Positions 38,912 through 64,000 of a DNA stretch of 64,000 nt are shown here, in pieces. The number at the start of each line of letters is the position of its first letter. Positions within the stretch are counted from its first letter, which is position 1. Source of the DNA: Actinostola sp. cb2023 (lineage: Eukaryota; Cnidaria; Anthozoa; Actiniaria; Actinostolidae); the NCBI GenBank assembly GCA_033675265.1, contig JAUJYZ010001410.1, forward strand, positions 142,001 to 206,000, written 5' to 3'. A program made the translations under genes and the position numbers. The notes below the pieces were generated by a model. It ran no database searches. It was given only the letters and a program-made list of their open reading frames with translations, and had not been told where the DNA came from.

Positions 38912-41900
38912 GGGGGTTGTAGGCGTCCGTTTTTTTATCGATCAGATCCCTTTGGTACGGGGGGTGGGGGGAGTGCCGTAAGGGGGAATAGATGGAAATA
39001 GACGGAAATAGACGGCAAGGAGTCAACCACACCACACTTATAAAAGTGGCGGCTAAAAGCTCGACCTTAGGCTCGAGTCCTTGAGGTCTATTAAAATACA
39101 GTACGGCCGAGAGTGATCGAGAATTGACAAATTAGTCTAAAAGTCTAAAAGAAGATGTTTTTGTTTGGATATAAAACCCTTTTACCGAGATGTCAGTGTA
39201 AACATGTCGGGATATTTATTTTGTATATTGTAATATCTGTAGTACAAAGTAAAGTAATGTTTATATTGTAATTACATAACTTATAACTTGTTGTAAGAAA
39301 TGAAATGTAATAAAAATGTTTAAAAATAATAATAAAATAAAATAAAATAAAAATGTCGGGATTATGACCGATAGTAAGTAGTATTTATCAGTATAGGATC
39401 AGTCATAGTAATATTGGCTGACACGCTTTTGTCTCTCCTGGCATAACATATTGTATCTATTACACTACCCGGCGTATCAATATCGTAGTTATATACAGTC
39501 GTTTTCGCCGTATGAGTGGGAAACCTACGGTACGGAGTTACGGTCACGGTACGGAATTGAAGACATTTCAACCAATCACAGCGCGCAAAATCATCGGATG
39601 GCGCAATACCGTCACGGCACGAACCGTACCGTAACTACTTCCCACTCATACGAAAACGACTCTTAATCAGTCTGCAACGCGCGCATTTATTGGTCTATAT
39701 ATTATTAGAATACAGGTCTAGCTGGTTACACGAAAGGTGTTATTCAATAAATTTTATCCGTTGGATAGGACTTATCCGGTGGATAGCGCTATTCACCGTT
39801 AGTGCAACCGGGGCCAGATAGACAAATGACGTCATGACCGCAGTAGCCAACTTGATTATATTCAGCTGATAGTTTCAAATAGGTTTGCGATTATAATTGT
39901 CTAAACTGATCAGTCGGACTAGTTTCCCCTTGTGCGGCGTATGTAGTTTTATCTGACAAGTCGGACAGCGAGGAAAACTTAATGTGACGTTATTACTTCA
40001 CTTTGGTGAATGGCGTCATGAAGAAATTAATGTGATGCAGGAGCCCATGTCATGAAAATATTAATGTGACGTCATGAAAAATTAATGTGACGTCATGAAA
40101 AATTAATGCGACGTCATGAAAAAATTAATGTGACGTCATGAAAATATTAATGTGATGTCATGAAAATATTAATGTGGCGTCATGAAAAATTAATGTGACG
40201 TCATGAAAAATTAATGCGACGTCATGAAAACATTAATGTGACGTCATGAAAAAATTAATGTGACGTCATGAAAAAATAATGTGACGCTATACTCCCTGGT
40301 GAATGTTTTGAATATCTTTTCACGTCCTTTTAGCATCCATACAATAGTACATTTATCAACTATCGGACGCCATTGTTATCGTATTCTTGCATGTTTCAGA
40401 ATGTGTAGATACGCGTAACTGTACCTGGATTAGAGTTGTGTATCGACTCAATACACAGGAAAAACTCGAAGACTTCTGCGAGAAATACAAAGCAGTCAGG
40501 CTCGTCAAACAATGCAAAAATACGTGTGGACACTGTGAGTATAAGAGCACATTATTCCCAGTCTCCTTCCACTCCATCTCCACCAACAAGGGGGGGGGGG
40601 GGGGGGGGCTGGGAACGAGGTTGCGCAACAGTAATCATTTTTTGTCGAAATACATGTATTATTCTCGTACCCAGAGCCCTCTCATCATTGGGAAAAAATC
40701 TCAGTTTTGTCTTTTCAATGTTCCAGGTAAACTTCCACATCCACCAGCTCCAGAACCTTTAAGTAAGTTATGACATGACCACGTGACAGCCATCACCATG
40801 GTGATGGTATTATACAAGTGGTGCTTGTTGTTGGAAAACTGGGCACGAGCTGAGAAAACAATGATCTTCCAAATATAGAATTTCATCACCAAATATGGAA
40901 TTTCATTACCAAATATGGAATTTCATTACCAAATATGGATAATGAATTGACGTTTGATTGTTGTAGAGTGTGAAGACGAACGCGATTGCAGTGCGCTCAT
41001 CCATGCGCACAAAGGTGACAGAGCGGCTTTAGATGAGTATTGTGACACGTACAAGAATGACCCAGCAATAAAAGAGTGCAGATATACATGTGGATTTTGT
41101 AAGTATTGAATGAATGAATACATGAATAAATAGATGAATGAATAGATGGATGAATCGATGGATGAATAGATAGATGAATAGATGGATGAATAAATGGATC
41201 GGGATGAATAGATGAATGAATAGATGAATGAATAGATGAATGAATAGATGGATGAATCGATGGATGAATAAATGGATCGGGATGAATAGATGAATGAATA
41301 GATGAATGAATAGATGAATGAATAGATGAATGAATGGATGGATGAATGAATAGATGGATGAATAGATGGATGAATAGATGGATGAATAGATGGATGAATA
41401 GATGAATGAATAGATGGATGAATAGATGGATGAATAGATGGATGAATAGATGGATGAATAGATGGATGAATAGATGAATAGATAGATGAATAGATGGATG
41501 AATAGATGGATGAATAGATGGATGAATAGATGGATGAATAGATGGATGAATAGATGGATGAATAGATGGATGAATAGATAGATGAATAGATGGATGAATA
41601 AATGGATGAATAGATGAATGAATGGATGGATGAATAGATGGATGAATAGATGGATGAATAGATGGATGAATGGATGGATGAATAGATGTTTGAATGGATG
41701 GATGAATAGATCAATGAATAGATGGATGAATAGATGAATGGATGGATGAATAGATGAATGAATAGATGAATGAATAGTTGGATGAATAAATGGATGAATA
41801 GATGGATTGATGAATGATTTTCTCTGTAAATAAAATATATGGATGTTTAAATGGATGGATTGACGAATGGATGAACAGATGGATGAATAGATGTTTAAAT

Positions 41901-44760
41901 GGATGGATTGATGAATGGATGAATAGATCAGATAGATGTTTAAATGGATGGATGAATGAATCGATGAACAGATGGATGAATAGATGGATGGATTGATGAA
42001 TAGATGAATGAATAACCAAGGAAGGTTTGCGCTTTCAAATGCGCAGCGTTTACTCGAGCTATTTTTCGATGGCCATACTGGTTCACAGCTGTAGCTACAC
42101 TAACACAAACCTTCATCATGTTGGTTTATAGGTAAAGCTCCTGCACCAGAACGAGGTCAGTTAGCTGTGATTTTCTCTGTAAATAAAAGTCTATGTCTGT
42201 TAATTCCTAAGCTATCAGTATGACTTGCAACCGTTGTTTGAACTCACAGAGTGCAAGGACGAGCGCAGTGACTGCAACTGGATCGTGGAGAACAACAAGG
42301 GTGAAGGAGCTCTCGACGAGTATTGCGCACGATACAGAAACGACCCCGCAGTGGATCCCAAGTGCACACAAAGACGCATTGTAGATTTTGTGAGTCAAAA
42401 AGACATTTCTGTGGAATCACACAAAGACGCATTTATTTCTTGGAACAGTATTTAGGTGTTCCTCTACCAGAACAGGCTAGGACTTTACAAGATTGCCGGA
42501 GGGTTCTAGTGGGAAACATGCTTTCCTTTACATCCCATGAATTTTCTAAGTTGTACATCCCTACACACTTAGATTTAGTAGATCCCATGGAATACACACA
42601 AAGACGCATTCGTACATCCCATGGAATACACACAAAGACGCATTCGTACATCCCATGGAATACACACAAAGACGCATTCGTACATCCCATGGAATACACA
42701 CAAAGACGCATTCGTACATCCCATGGAATACACACAAAGACGCATTCGTACATCCCATGGAATACACACAAAGACGCATTCGTACATCCCATGGAATACA
42801 CACAAAGACGCATTCGTACATCCCATGGAATACACACAAGACGCATTCGTACATCCATCCCATGGAATACACACAAAGACGCATTCGTATGGAATCCCAT
42901 GGAATACACACAAAGACGCATTCGTACATCCCATGGAATACACACAAAGACGCATTCGTACATCCCATGGAATACACACAAAGACGCATTCGTACATCCC
43001 ATGGAATACACACAAAGACGCATTCGTACATCCCATGGAATACACACAAAGACGCATTCGTACATCCCATGGAATACACACAAAGACGCATTCGTACATC
43101 CCATGGAATACACACAAAGACGCATTCGTACATCCCATGGAATACACACAAAGACGCATTCGTACATCCCATGGAATACACACAAAGACGCATTCGTACA
43201 TCCCATGGAATACACACAAAGACGCATTCGTACATCCCATGGAATACACACAAAGACGCATTCGTACATCCCATGGAATACACACAAAGACGCATTCGTA
43301 CACCTAGTAAACTCGAGTGAGTGTGAAACGTAAAGAAATAAAACTCTTATCGAAACTAACCATGCGAAAACAGGAATAAAATGAATAAGAAAAACTAAAC
43401 ATGGAGAGACGGAGTAGAACTATCCCTAGGTTCGTTCCAGAGCTTAGTTTGCTCTCACAAGAAGAGAAGCACGATCCGATATTACCGCCGATTCCGATCA
43501 AACACGACCACCTAGACGTCGATTTGATGGTTTGTAGTTTGCATTAGGTGGACGTCAATCACATGTGAATCATCGAAGTATGCGGAATAGTTTTCGCTCA
43601 ATAATTCAATTGTATCATTTATTAGCCATTTCCTACAAGACTAAACCAATATGAAAGTTATTCCAGCACATTAGAGCTTTTCTAATTCCGCCTAAAGCAA
43701 TGTACAAACTCAATCCTAAAAGTCTAGGTGGTCGCGTTTCATCAGAATCGGCGGTAATGGATTGATTCATTCCTTTCCTTTTCAGGCAAAGCTCCAAATC
43801 CACCAGAGCCTATTGGTAAGAAACACTTCTGTCATTGATCTGAGTCTGCATGTCTGCATGACCTTTGTGACGACCCTTTTTCACCGGTGGAAATATTGCA
43901 AATTGTTTTTCTAACTCCGCCTTCTCTCAATAATATTCATTCTAAATTGTTTTTCATACATGCAGAGTGCAAGGATGAGCGCAGTGATTGCAACTGGATT
44001 GTGGAGAACAACAAGGGTGAAGGAGCTCTCGACGAGTACTGCGCACGATACAGAAACGAACCTGGAGTGAAAATGTGCAAGAAGACGTGTGGATTTTGTG
44101 AGTTTGTAATATCTCCGTGTTGCGTGCTATAGCATTGGAGATTTGTTTATGATATTTGTGTGCGTTTCTGCTTAGGTAAGGCACCAGCACCACCGGCACC
44201 TACGAAGGCACCAGAGCCCGCTAAAGGTAAGAGTGCATCGATTATTATCGTCAAATGATCATGCGAGTATCTTTGCAGCACTTGTTGGTTCTGGTAATGC
44301 TGAGCAGGATATCGTTGAGAAGCTCGACACTGCACGTACCACCATGCACAACCATCATCATCACGCCATCATCATCATCATCAACAACAACAACACCACA
44401 ATCATCATCACCTCCATCATCATCACGCCATCATCATCACACCATCATCATCACCTCCATCATCATCACGCCATCATCATCACACCATCATCATCACCTC
44501 CATCATCATCATCATTACCGCCAGAATCATCATCATCACCACCACAATCATCTTCAGCTTGAGAGAAACTCCATTCAATTTCTACAATTTCCAGTCTAAT
44601 GTAATTAACGTTAAGATTGTCGATAGTTTGCAAGGACACTCGTGTTGGTGGTTGCAGTTGGATCAAAGAGAGAAACGACAACCCGGCCGAGTATTGCGAG
44701 GCCTGGAAAGAGGACGAAGCTGTCAAGCAATGTCAAAAAACGTGCGGGTTTTGCAAGTAG
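37465..44760 (+). CDS. Secreted multi-ShKT domain protein (third domain exon frame-broken)
   Basis: Exons: 37465-37564 (ATG, hydrophobic signal peptide), 37684-37722 (short pro-like segment ending in LDKRE with a dibasic KR), 40400-40534 (ShKT 1), 40727-40762, 40967-41098 (ShKT 2), 42132-42155, 42250-42389 (ShKT 3), 43786-43815, 43966-44097 (ShKT 4), 44176-44226, 44627-44760 (ShKT 5, stop). ShKT exons carry the six-cysteine pattern ending in TCGFC or TCGHC and alternate with tiny Pro-rich linker exons (such as KAPAP). Every intron is phase 1. The third ShKT exon is 140 nt instead of 132 and loses frame before its last cysteines. ShKT domains occur in cnidarian channel-blocking peptides but also in many enzymes and structural secreted proteins; toxin activity is not implied. 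If the break is real, the annotated chain is not translated through. Confidence 0.8.
38048..38292. mobile_element. GGGACGGATCTAG...GGATCCGCCCC element
   Basis: Left end GGGACGGATCTAGAG and right end TTGGATCCGCCCCTGAT form short inverted termini around a G/C-run rich interior. In intron 2 of the ShKT gene. Confidence 0.65.
38878..38910. repeat. Poly-G run
   Basis: More than 30 consecutive G residues in intron 2 of the ShKT gene; length is probably unstable. Confidence 0.93.
39497..39662. mobile_element. MITE family A, intact short copy
   Basis: AGTCGTTTTCGCCGTATGAG TGGGAAACCTACGGTACGG at the left and complement ending CCCACTCATACGAAAACGACT at the right, about 165 bases. Third window member of the family seen at 3524/6276 and 13851. 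Confidence 0.85.
40026..40290. repeat. About 20-bp minisatellite with a CRE core, about 12 copies
   Basis: Unit AAAATTAATGTGACGTCATG with small variation. Six units contain the perfect palindrome TGACGTCA (first at 40067-40074); others have CGACGTCA, TGATGTCA or TGGCGTCA. It sits in intron 2 of the ShKT gene, about 110 bases before the first ShKT exon. Confidence 0.92.
40400..40534 (+). CDS. ShKT domain 1 exon
   Basis: 135 nt, phase 1 at both ends. Six cysteines, opening ECVDTRNC and ending CKNTCGHC. Follows the KR site of the preceding exon, where proteolytic maturation would be expected. Confidence 0.8.
40967..41098 (+). CDS. ShKT domain 2 exon
   Basis: 132 nt, phase 1 at both ends. Opens CEDERDC and ends CRYTCGFC. 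Confidence 0.82.
41100..42012. repeat. (GATGAATA/GATGGATG)n array
   Basis: Imperfect octamer repeat (ATAGATGGATGA, ATAGATGAATGA), nearly filling the intron after ShKT 2. The long Ser/Ile/Tyr/His ORF on the minus strand is a repeat artefact. Confidence 0.95.
42250..42389 (+). pseudogene. ShKT domain 3 exon with frameshift
   Basis: The first two thirds are nearly identical to ShKT 4 (43966-44097), up to the sixth codon before the end. From about 42,362 it has 8 extra bases relative to ShKT 4, so the reading frame leaves the domain before the last cysteines and meets a stop at about 42,453. The donor GTGAGT is retained. Could be an inactive copy, an exon that is skipped, or an assembly error near the adjoining minisatellite. 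Confidence 0.72.
42590..43305. repeat. 34-bp minisatellite, about 21 copies
   Basis: Unit contains CCCATGGAATACACACAAAG and ACGCATTCGTACAT. It is open in all six frames, so several 220-340 codon ORFs cross it on both strands. Copies are almost identical; one lacks an A (near 42,838), one has CATCCATCCC and one has CGTATGGAATCCC. Its ACACAAAGACGCATT core also occurs in the broken ShKT 3 exon (42,366-42,380) and once more at about 42,420-42,433. Confidence 0.95.
43321..43780. other. ShKT intron sequence, no feature seen
   Basis: Anonymous sequence between the minisatellite and the next linker exon. It contains a loosely inverted pair around the phrase ACCGCCGATTCCGAT (near 43,487) and its complement ATCAGAATCGGCGGT (near 43,742), which may mark a 270-bp inverted-repeat element. 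Confidence 0.45.
43966..44097 (+). CDS. ShKT domain 4 exon
   Basis: 132 nt, phase 1 at both ends, opening ECKDERSDC and ending CKKTCGFC. Almost identical to the intact part of ShKT 3, indicating a recent exon duplication. Confidence 0.85.
44345..44555. repeat. (ATC)n microsatellite
   Basis: ATC/ACC-rich tract in the intron before ShKT 5. His- and Ser-rich ORFs are artefacts. Confidence 0.9.
44627..44760 (+). CDS. ShKT domain 5 exon and stop
   Basis: Opens [10 protein letters not shown], ends CQKTCGFCK and TAG. More diverged from domains 2-4. The preceding intron holds an ATC repeat. Confidence 0.8.
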
Positions 44761-45428
44761 TTTTACACCTGGTAAGGTTTCAACTAATTCCTCCCTTCAT
44801 ACAATCGACTCTTGTAGCAACTGTAACTTTGGCAAATATTACAGTCTCGCGGGATTCCTGTGTTGCAATGAACGAAGGAGACTGGAGAGAAGGAAACAAG
44901 TTTCTTCAGTGGTCGGGCTATCAACAACTAAACGAAGTTTTTGCCAGTAAACTAGGGCTCAATTCGCATGAGAATTTCATTAAATCTTGCCTTTTCGTTT
45001 CAGGTTGAAAAGCAACAAAGATTATTTTGAGATTCAGACACTTTGTTGCTGTTGCAGTAGCTGAAACCTTAATGTAGAAAAATACAAAATGGCGGCTTTT
45101 GTTATTAACCATAATGCTTTGCGCGCTAAAATGCAAAGTATAAAATAAATGTATCTAAAGGGTTGAAAATGCAATAAAAGCGTACTAAGGAAGCGGTTAA
45201 AACATATACTTTTGTCCACAATCACTGTAAATCCAGGGGGCTGAGTGAAAGCTATGGTCTTCATTGTAATTCATTTCAAAACAAATCTACAAACGTTGAT
45301 GACATTAACGAGATTACTAGTAATAATAATAATATAATAATAACTTACTAGGAGTCTAGGAGTAGAGAAATGATTGTTAGATGAATGAACACAAGTGAGA
45401 GTACTTATGTCCATGATCTTGTGCCTTA

Positions 45429-45568
45429 GACCCCGTCCACACTACTCCGTTTTCGTTTGAAAACGCATCGTTTATATTGTTCTATATTCTCAAGGGAATC
45501 GAAAACAATCAGCTCATTACCAGAAACAATAGGAAAACGCAGGTTAGCGTTTAGCGTGGACGGGGTCT
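45429..45568. mobile_element. Short MITE GACCCCGTCCAC
   Basis: GACCCCGTCCACACTACTCC at the left and GCGTGGACGGGGTC at the right, with inner pair TTTGAAAACGCATCG / GGAAAACGCAGG. Lies between the ShKT stop and the INTS8 3' end. Confidence 0.7.
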
Positions 45569-45570
45569 TA

Positions 45571-45656
45571 GTAACTATGACATAGCTGCTACAGGCACTG
45601 CTTAGTAACTATGACATAACTGCTACAGGTACTGCTTAGTAACTATGACATAACTG

Positions 45657-45672
<16 letters not shown>
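45571..45672. repeat. 34-bp triplication over the INTS8 stop codon
   Basis: AGTAACTATGACATAACTGC followed by TACAGGTACTGCTT, three tandem copies. The rightmost copy contains the INTS8 stop codon and the last codons (QYL); the other two lie just downstream in the 3' UTR on the gene strand. Confidence 0.85.
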
Positions 45673-62359
<16,687 letters not shown>

Positions 62360-62449
62360 CTGCATCAAATTACATCCAGGTATAAAATTATATATTGAAA
62401 CAAAAGGAATTGTTATTGATTATGGTGTTTGTTTCTGACTTCTGTTTTT

Positions 62450-62495
62450 GTAGATAGACGTTTTGGCCATTAATAAATGGCCTTCATCAGTATTA
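62450..62495 (-). ncRNA. Hammerhead-ribozyme-like motif, probably decayed
   Basis: Minus strand reads CTGATGA, then AGGCC, loop ATTTATTAAT, GGCC, then AAAACGTC. This fits the CUGAUGA, stem II and GAAA core order of Penelope-associated hammerheads, but the expected G of GAAA is A here. It lies just downstream of the GIY-YIG remnant, where such ribozymes are known in Penelope-like elements. Confidence 0.35.
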
Positions 62496-62554
62496 AAACC
62501 GGAAACGCTGCGATCTTTGAAATACTACCGGTACTTAACATTTGCGGAGCGCGC

Positions 62555-62843
62555 TTAATGTCCTTGCGCGTGCTTATTTCCTAGTCCCATGATGGTATTG
62601 TAGACTTTAGAAATTTGCACGTAATTGTTCCCTGCGTTAGTATCTTGGCCCATGAACCACGCTTCAAGGAAGAGCCTCTGGTGGTAGTTTTTTTCTCTGT
62701 CCATAATTGTAATGTTTTTAAAGTTAAAAGAATACATGTCCTATTTCGTTGCTGTGCTGTGCTATCTTTGAGTTAGGGTGGTTGTGAGCAATGGCTCCTC
62801 TGTGCTCTGAAGTTTGTATTCTCATTGATCTGCCTGTCTGGCC

Positions 62844-62884
<41 letters not shown>

Positions 62885-62999
62885 CGTATACAAAATCACA
62901 TTCTGAGCATTTGATTTTGTATACTATGTCAGTTTCGCTGCTTGCATCTTTGCGAACTTTTGGTCGTGGAAAGAGATTGCACAGTTTGGTCAGAGACAA
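62555..62999 (-). mobile_element. Penelope-like element remnant (GIY-YIG region)
   Basis: The first ORF (62724-62999) contains VYKIKCSECDFVY, then a run of Tyr codons, then GQTGRSMRIQTSEH and NSKIAQHSNEIGH, the layout of the GIY-YIG endonuclease domain at the C-terminus of Penelope-like retroelements. The Tyr run is a TTA/TAT microsatellite inside the domain. Downstream, in another frame, DREKNYHQRLFLEAW continues the domain to 62,555. Frameshifted and truncated, hence dead. It sits upstream of the first visible INTS8 exon. Confidence 0.75.
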
Positions 63000-63315
63000 A
63001 CACCATAATCAATAATGTATCGTAAACCTGACTGCAACTTCAAGATATATACCATTACAAGGAACTGGTATTTATTTGCATGTACAGTAGGCCTATCTAA
63101 TATATGATATGTACATGTAGAAATGTATATGTAGCTGTCTGGCTTTTAATTATAAATGTAATCAACACACAACTACATGTACATTGTATTTATTATTGCA
63201 AGTCACTATTATTTATGGCTGATGGACCGGAGCTGATGCTGTCTTTTTCACATGAAACACATGAAGTATATTGGGCTTCATGTGTACTCAACCACTGTCA
63301 CTTCCAAGATTGTGC

Positions 63316-63722
63316 CATATCAGACACAGGCAGCCCAGCCATTGCTTTTGAGGCTACTAAATAATGAAATAATCGAAATAAAATGATATTTGCATCTTTT
63401 TTTATGGGTTTCCTGTGGTAGAGCATGAGCGAGCAATATGTATAATGTTGGGTTCCCTGTGCATAGAAATGTATGATGTTGGGATCCCTGTGCACGTCCC
63501 GCAGTACATGTGTATATTGAAAACAATGTTTCAATATGTACATTGCTGCTAGCGCTTCTTGCGGGATGCGCACAGGGAGCCCAACATAATACATTTTTAT
63601 GCACAGGGAACCCATGCAACCTTACATATTGCGTGTGCATGCTCTCTACCACAGAAAACCCATCAAAAAAGATGCAAATATATTTTTATTAGCCTCAAAA
63701 GTAATGGTTGGGCTGCCTGTGT
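63316..63722. mobile_element. Complete foldback element with ACAGGCAGCCCA ends
   Basis: Left end ACACAGGCAGCCCAGCCATT GCTTTTGAGGCTAC; right end is the complement, ending GTTGGGCTGCCTGTGT. Inner arms carry GATGCAAATAT-type, GGGTTTCCTGTGGTAGAGCA and GGGNTCCCTGTGCA motifs and their complements. Confidence 0.82.
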
Positions 63723-63775
63723 ATCAGATTCATACTTTTTAACGCACTAACAAATTACACATGACACAGACATAA

Positions 63776-64000
63776 GCCCGGGGGAGGGGGGGGGGGGGAC
63801 TCCGATACCAAAGTGGCGGGGATGCTCATCGTCCCTTTTAGGTGTTTTTTTCGTGTTTTGGTCCCACTTAGGGTGTCAGAAATAAAAATGACCACCAATA
63901 GAGTTTTCCGGTCCCTTTTAGGGTATTCAATCAACAGCGATATTTAAAAACGTTCTTTAAAAATAGCTTAAAGATTTATATGACAACATTTTCTTAAACT
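63776..64000. mobile_element. G-rich dispersed repeat, copy 2 (runs off the window)
   Basis: AAGCCCGGGGGAGG followed by a G-run, CTCCGATACCAAAGTGGCGG and GGATGCTCATCGTCCCTTTT; same family as 8503-8600. Confidence 0.6.

Larger units (their letters stand above)
62360..64000. other. Region upstream of visible INTS8 exons
   Basis: Contains the Penelope remnant, a foldback element (63316-63722) and the start of a G-rich repeat (63776 on). I could not find the N-terminal INTS8 exon here, so it may lie beyond the window. Confidence 0.6.

Noticed and set aside
42323..43333. ORF of 336 codons and five other long ORFs on both strands
   Set aside because: The 34-bp unit has no stop in any frame, so long ORFs arise automatically. 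No domain, start context or splice logic supports translation.

Overview
The window is nuclear DNA of an animal with large, repeat-filled introns. Genes are split into short exons with standard GT-AG borders. The gene set (a raftlin-like protein, PIP4P, LSM14, ENY2, Integrator subunit 8, a multi-ShKT secreted protein) together with the dense short inverted-repeat elements fits an early-branching marine metazoan. A cnidarian is the most likely host, but a sponge cannot be excluded from sequence alone. No bacterial operons, rRNA or CRISPR loci are present.

Layout from left to right. A raftlin-like gene lies on the minus strand (1,239-10,212); one of its introns carries a Crypton-like tyrosine-recombinase element, a split MITE and a 52-bp minisatellite. 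A complete PIP4P (TMEM55) phosphatase gene follows on the minus strand (14,415-20,051; 7 exons, 274 aa), with a 1.8-kb 22-bp minisatellite in its last intron. LSM14 lies on the plus strand (22,121-28,760; 7 exons, 453 aa), head-to-head with PIP4P. ENY2 is on the minus strand (31,474-34,087; 5 exons, 101 aa), tail-to-tail with LSM14. A multi-ShKT secreted protein gene is on the plus strand (37,465-44,760); its third ShKT exon is frame-broken. INTS8 occupies the minus strand from 45,657 to 62,359 (29 exons, about 1,098 codons seen); its N-terminal exon or exons lie beyond what I can find.

For PIP4P, LSM14, ENY2 and INTS8 I checked that exon phases chain without a break, so these models are well supported. 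The genes have unrelated housekeeping roles (lysosomal/endosomal phosphoinositide turnover, P-body mRNA repression, SAGA/TREX-2 transcription and export, snRNA and promoter-proximal RNA cleavage) and form no operon.

The most unusual features are these: an 18-bp minisatellite expanded in frame inside the INTS8 coding exon; a triplicated 39-bp segment that duplicates an INTS8 splice donor in frame; a 34-bp minisatellite that shares its core with the broken ShKT exon next to it; a tyrosine-recombinase element that appears to have terminal inverted repeats and whose empty site can be read from sister MITEs in the same window; a MITE whose interior is a palindromic minisatellite; and intronic arrays carrying repeated CRE and X-box motifs.
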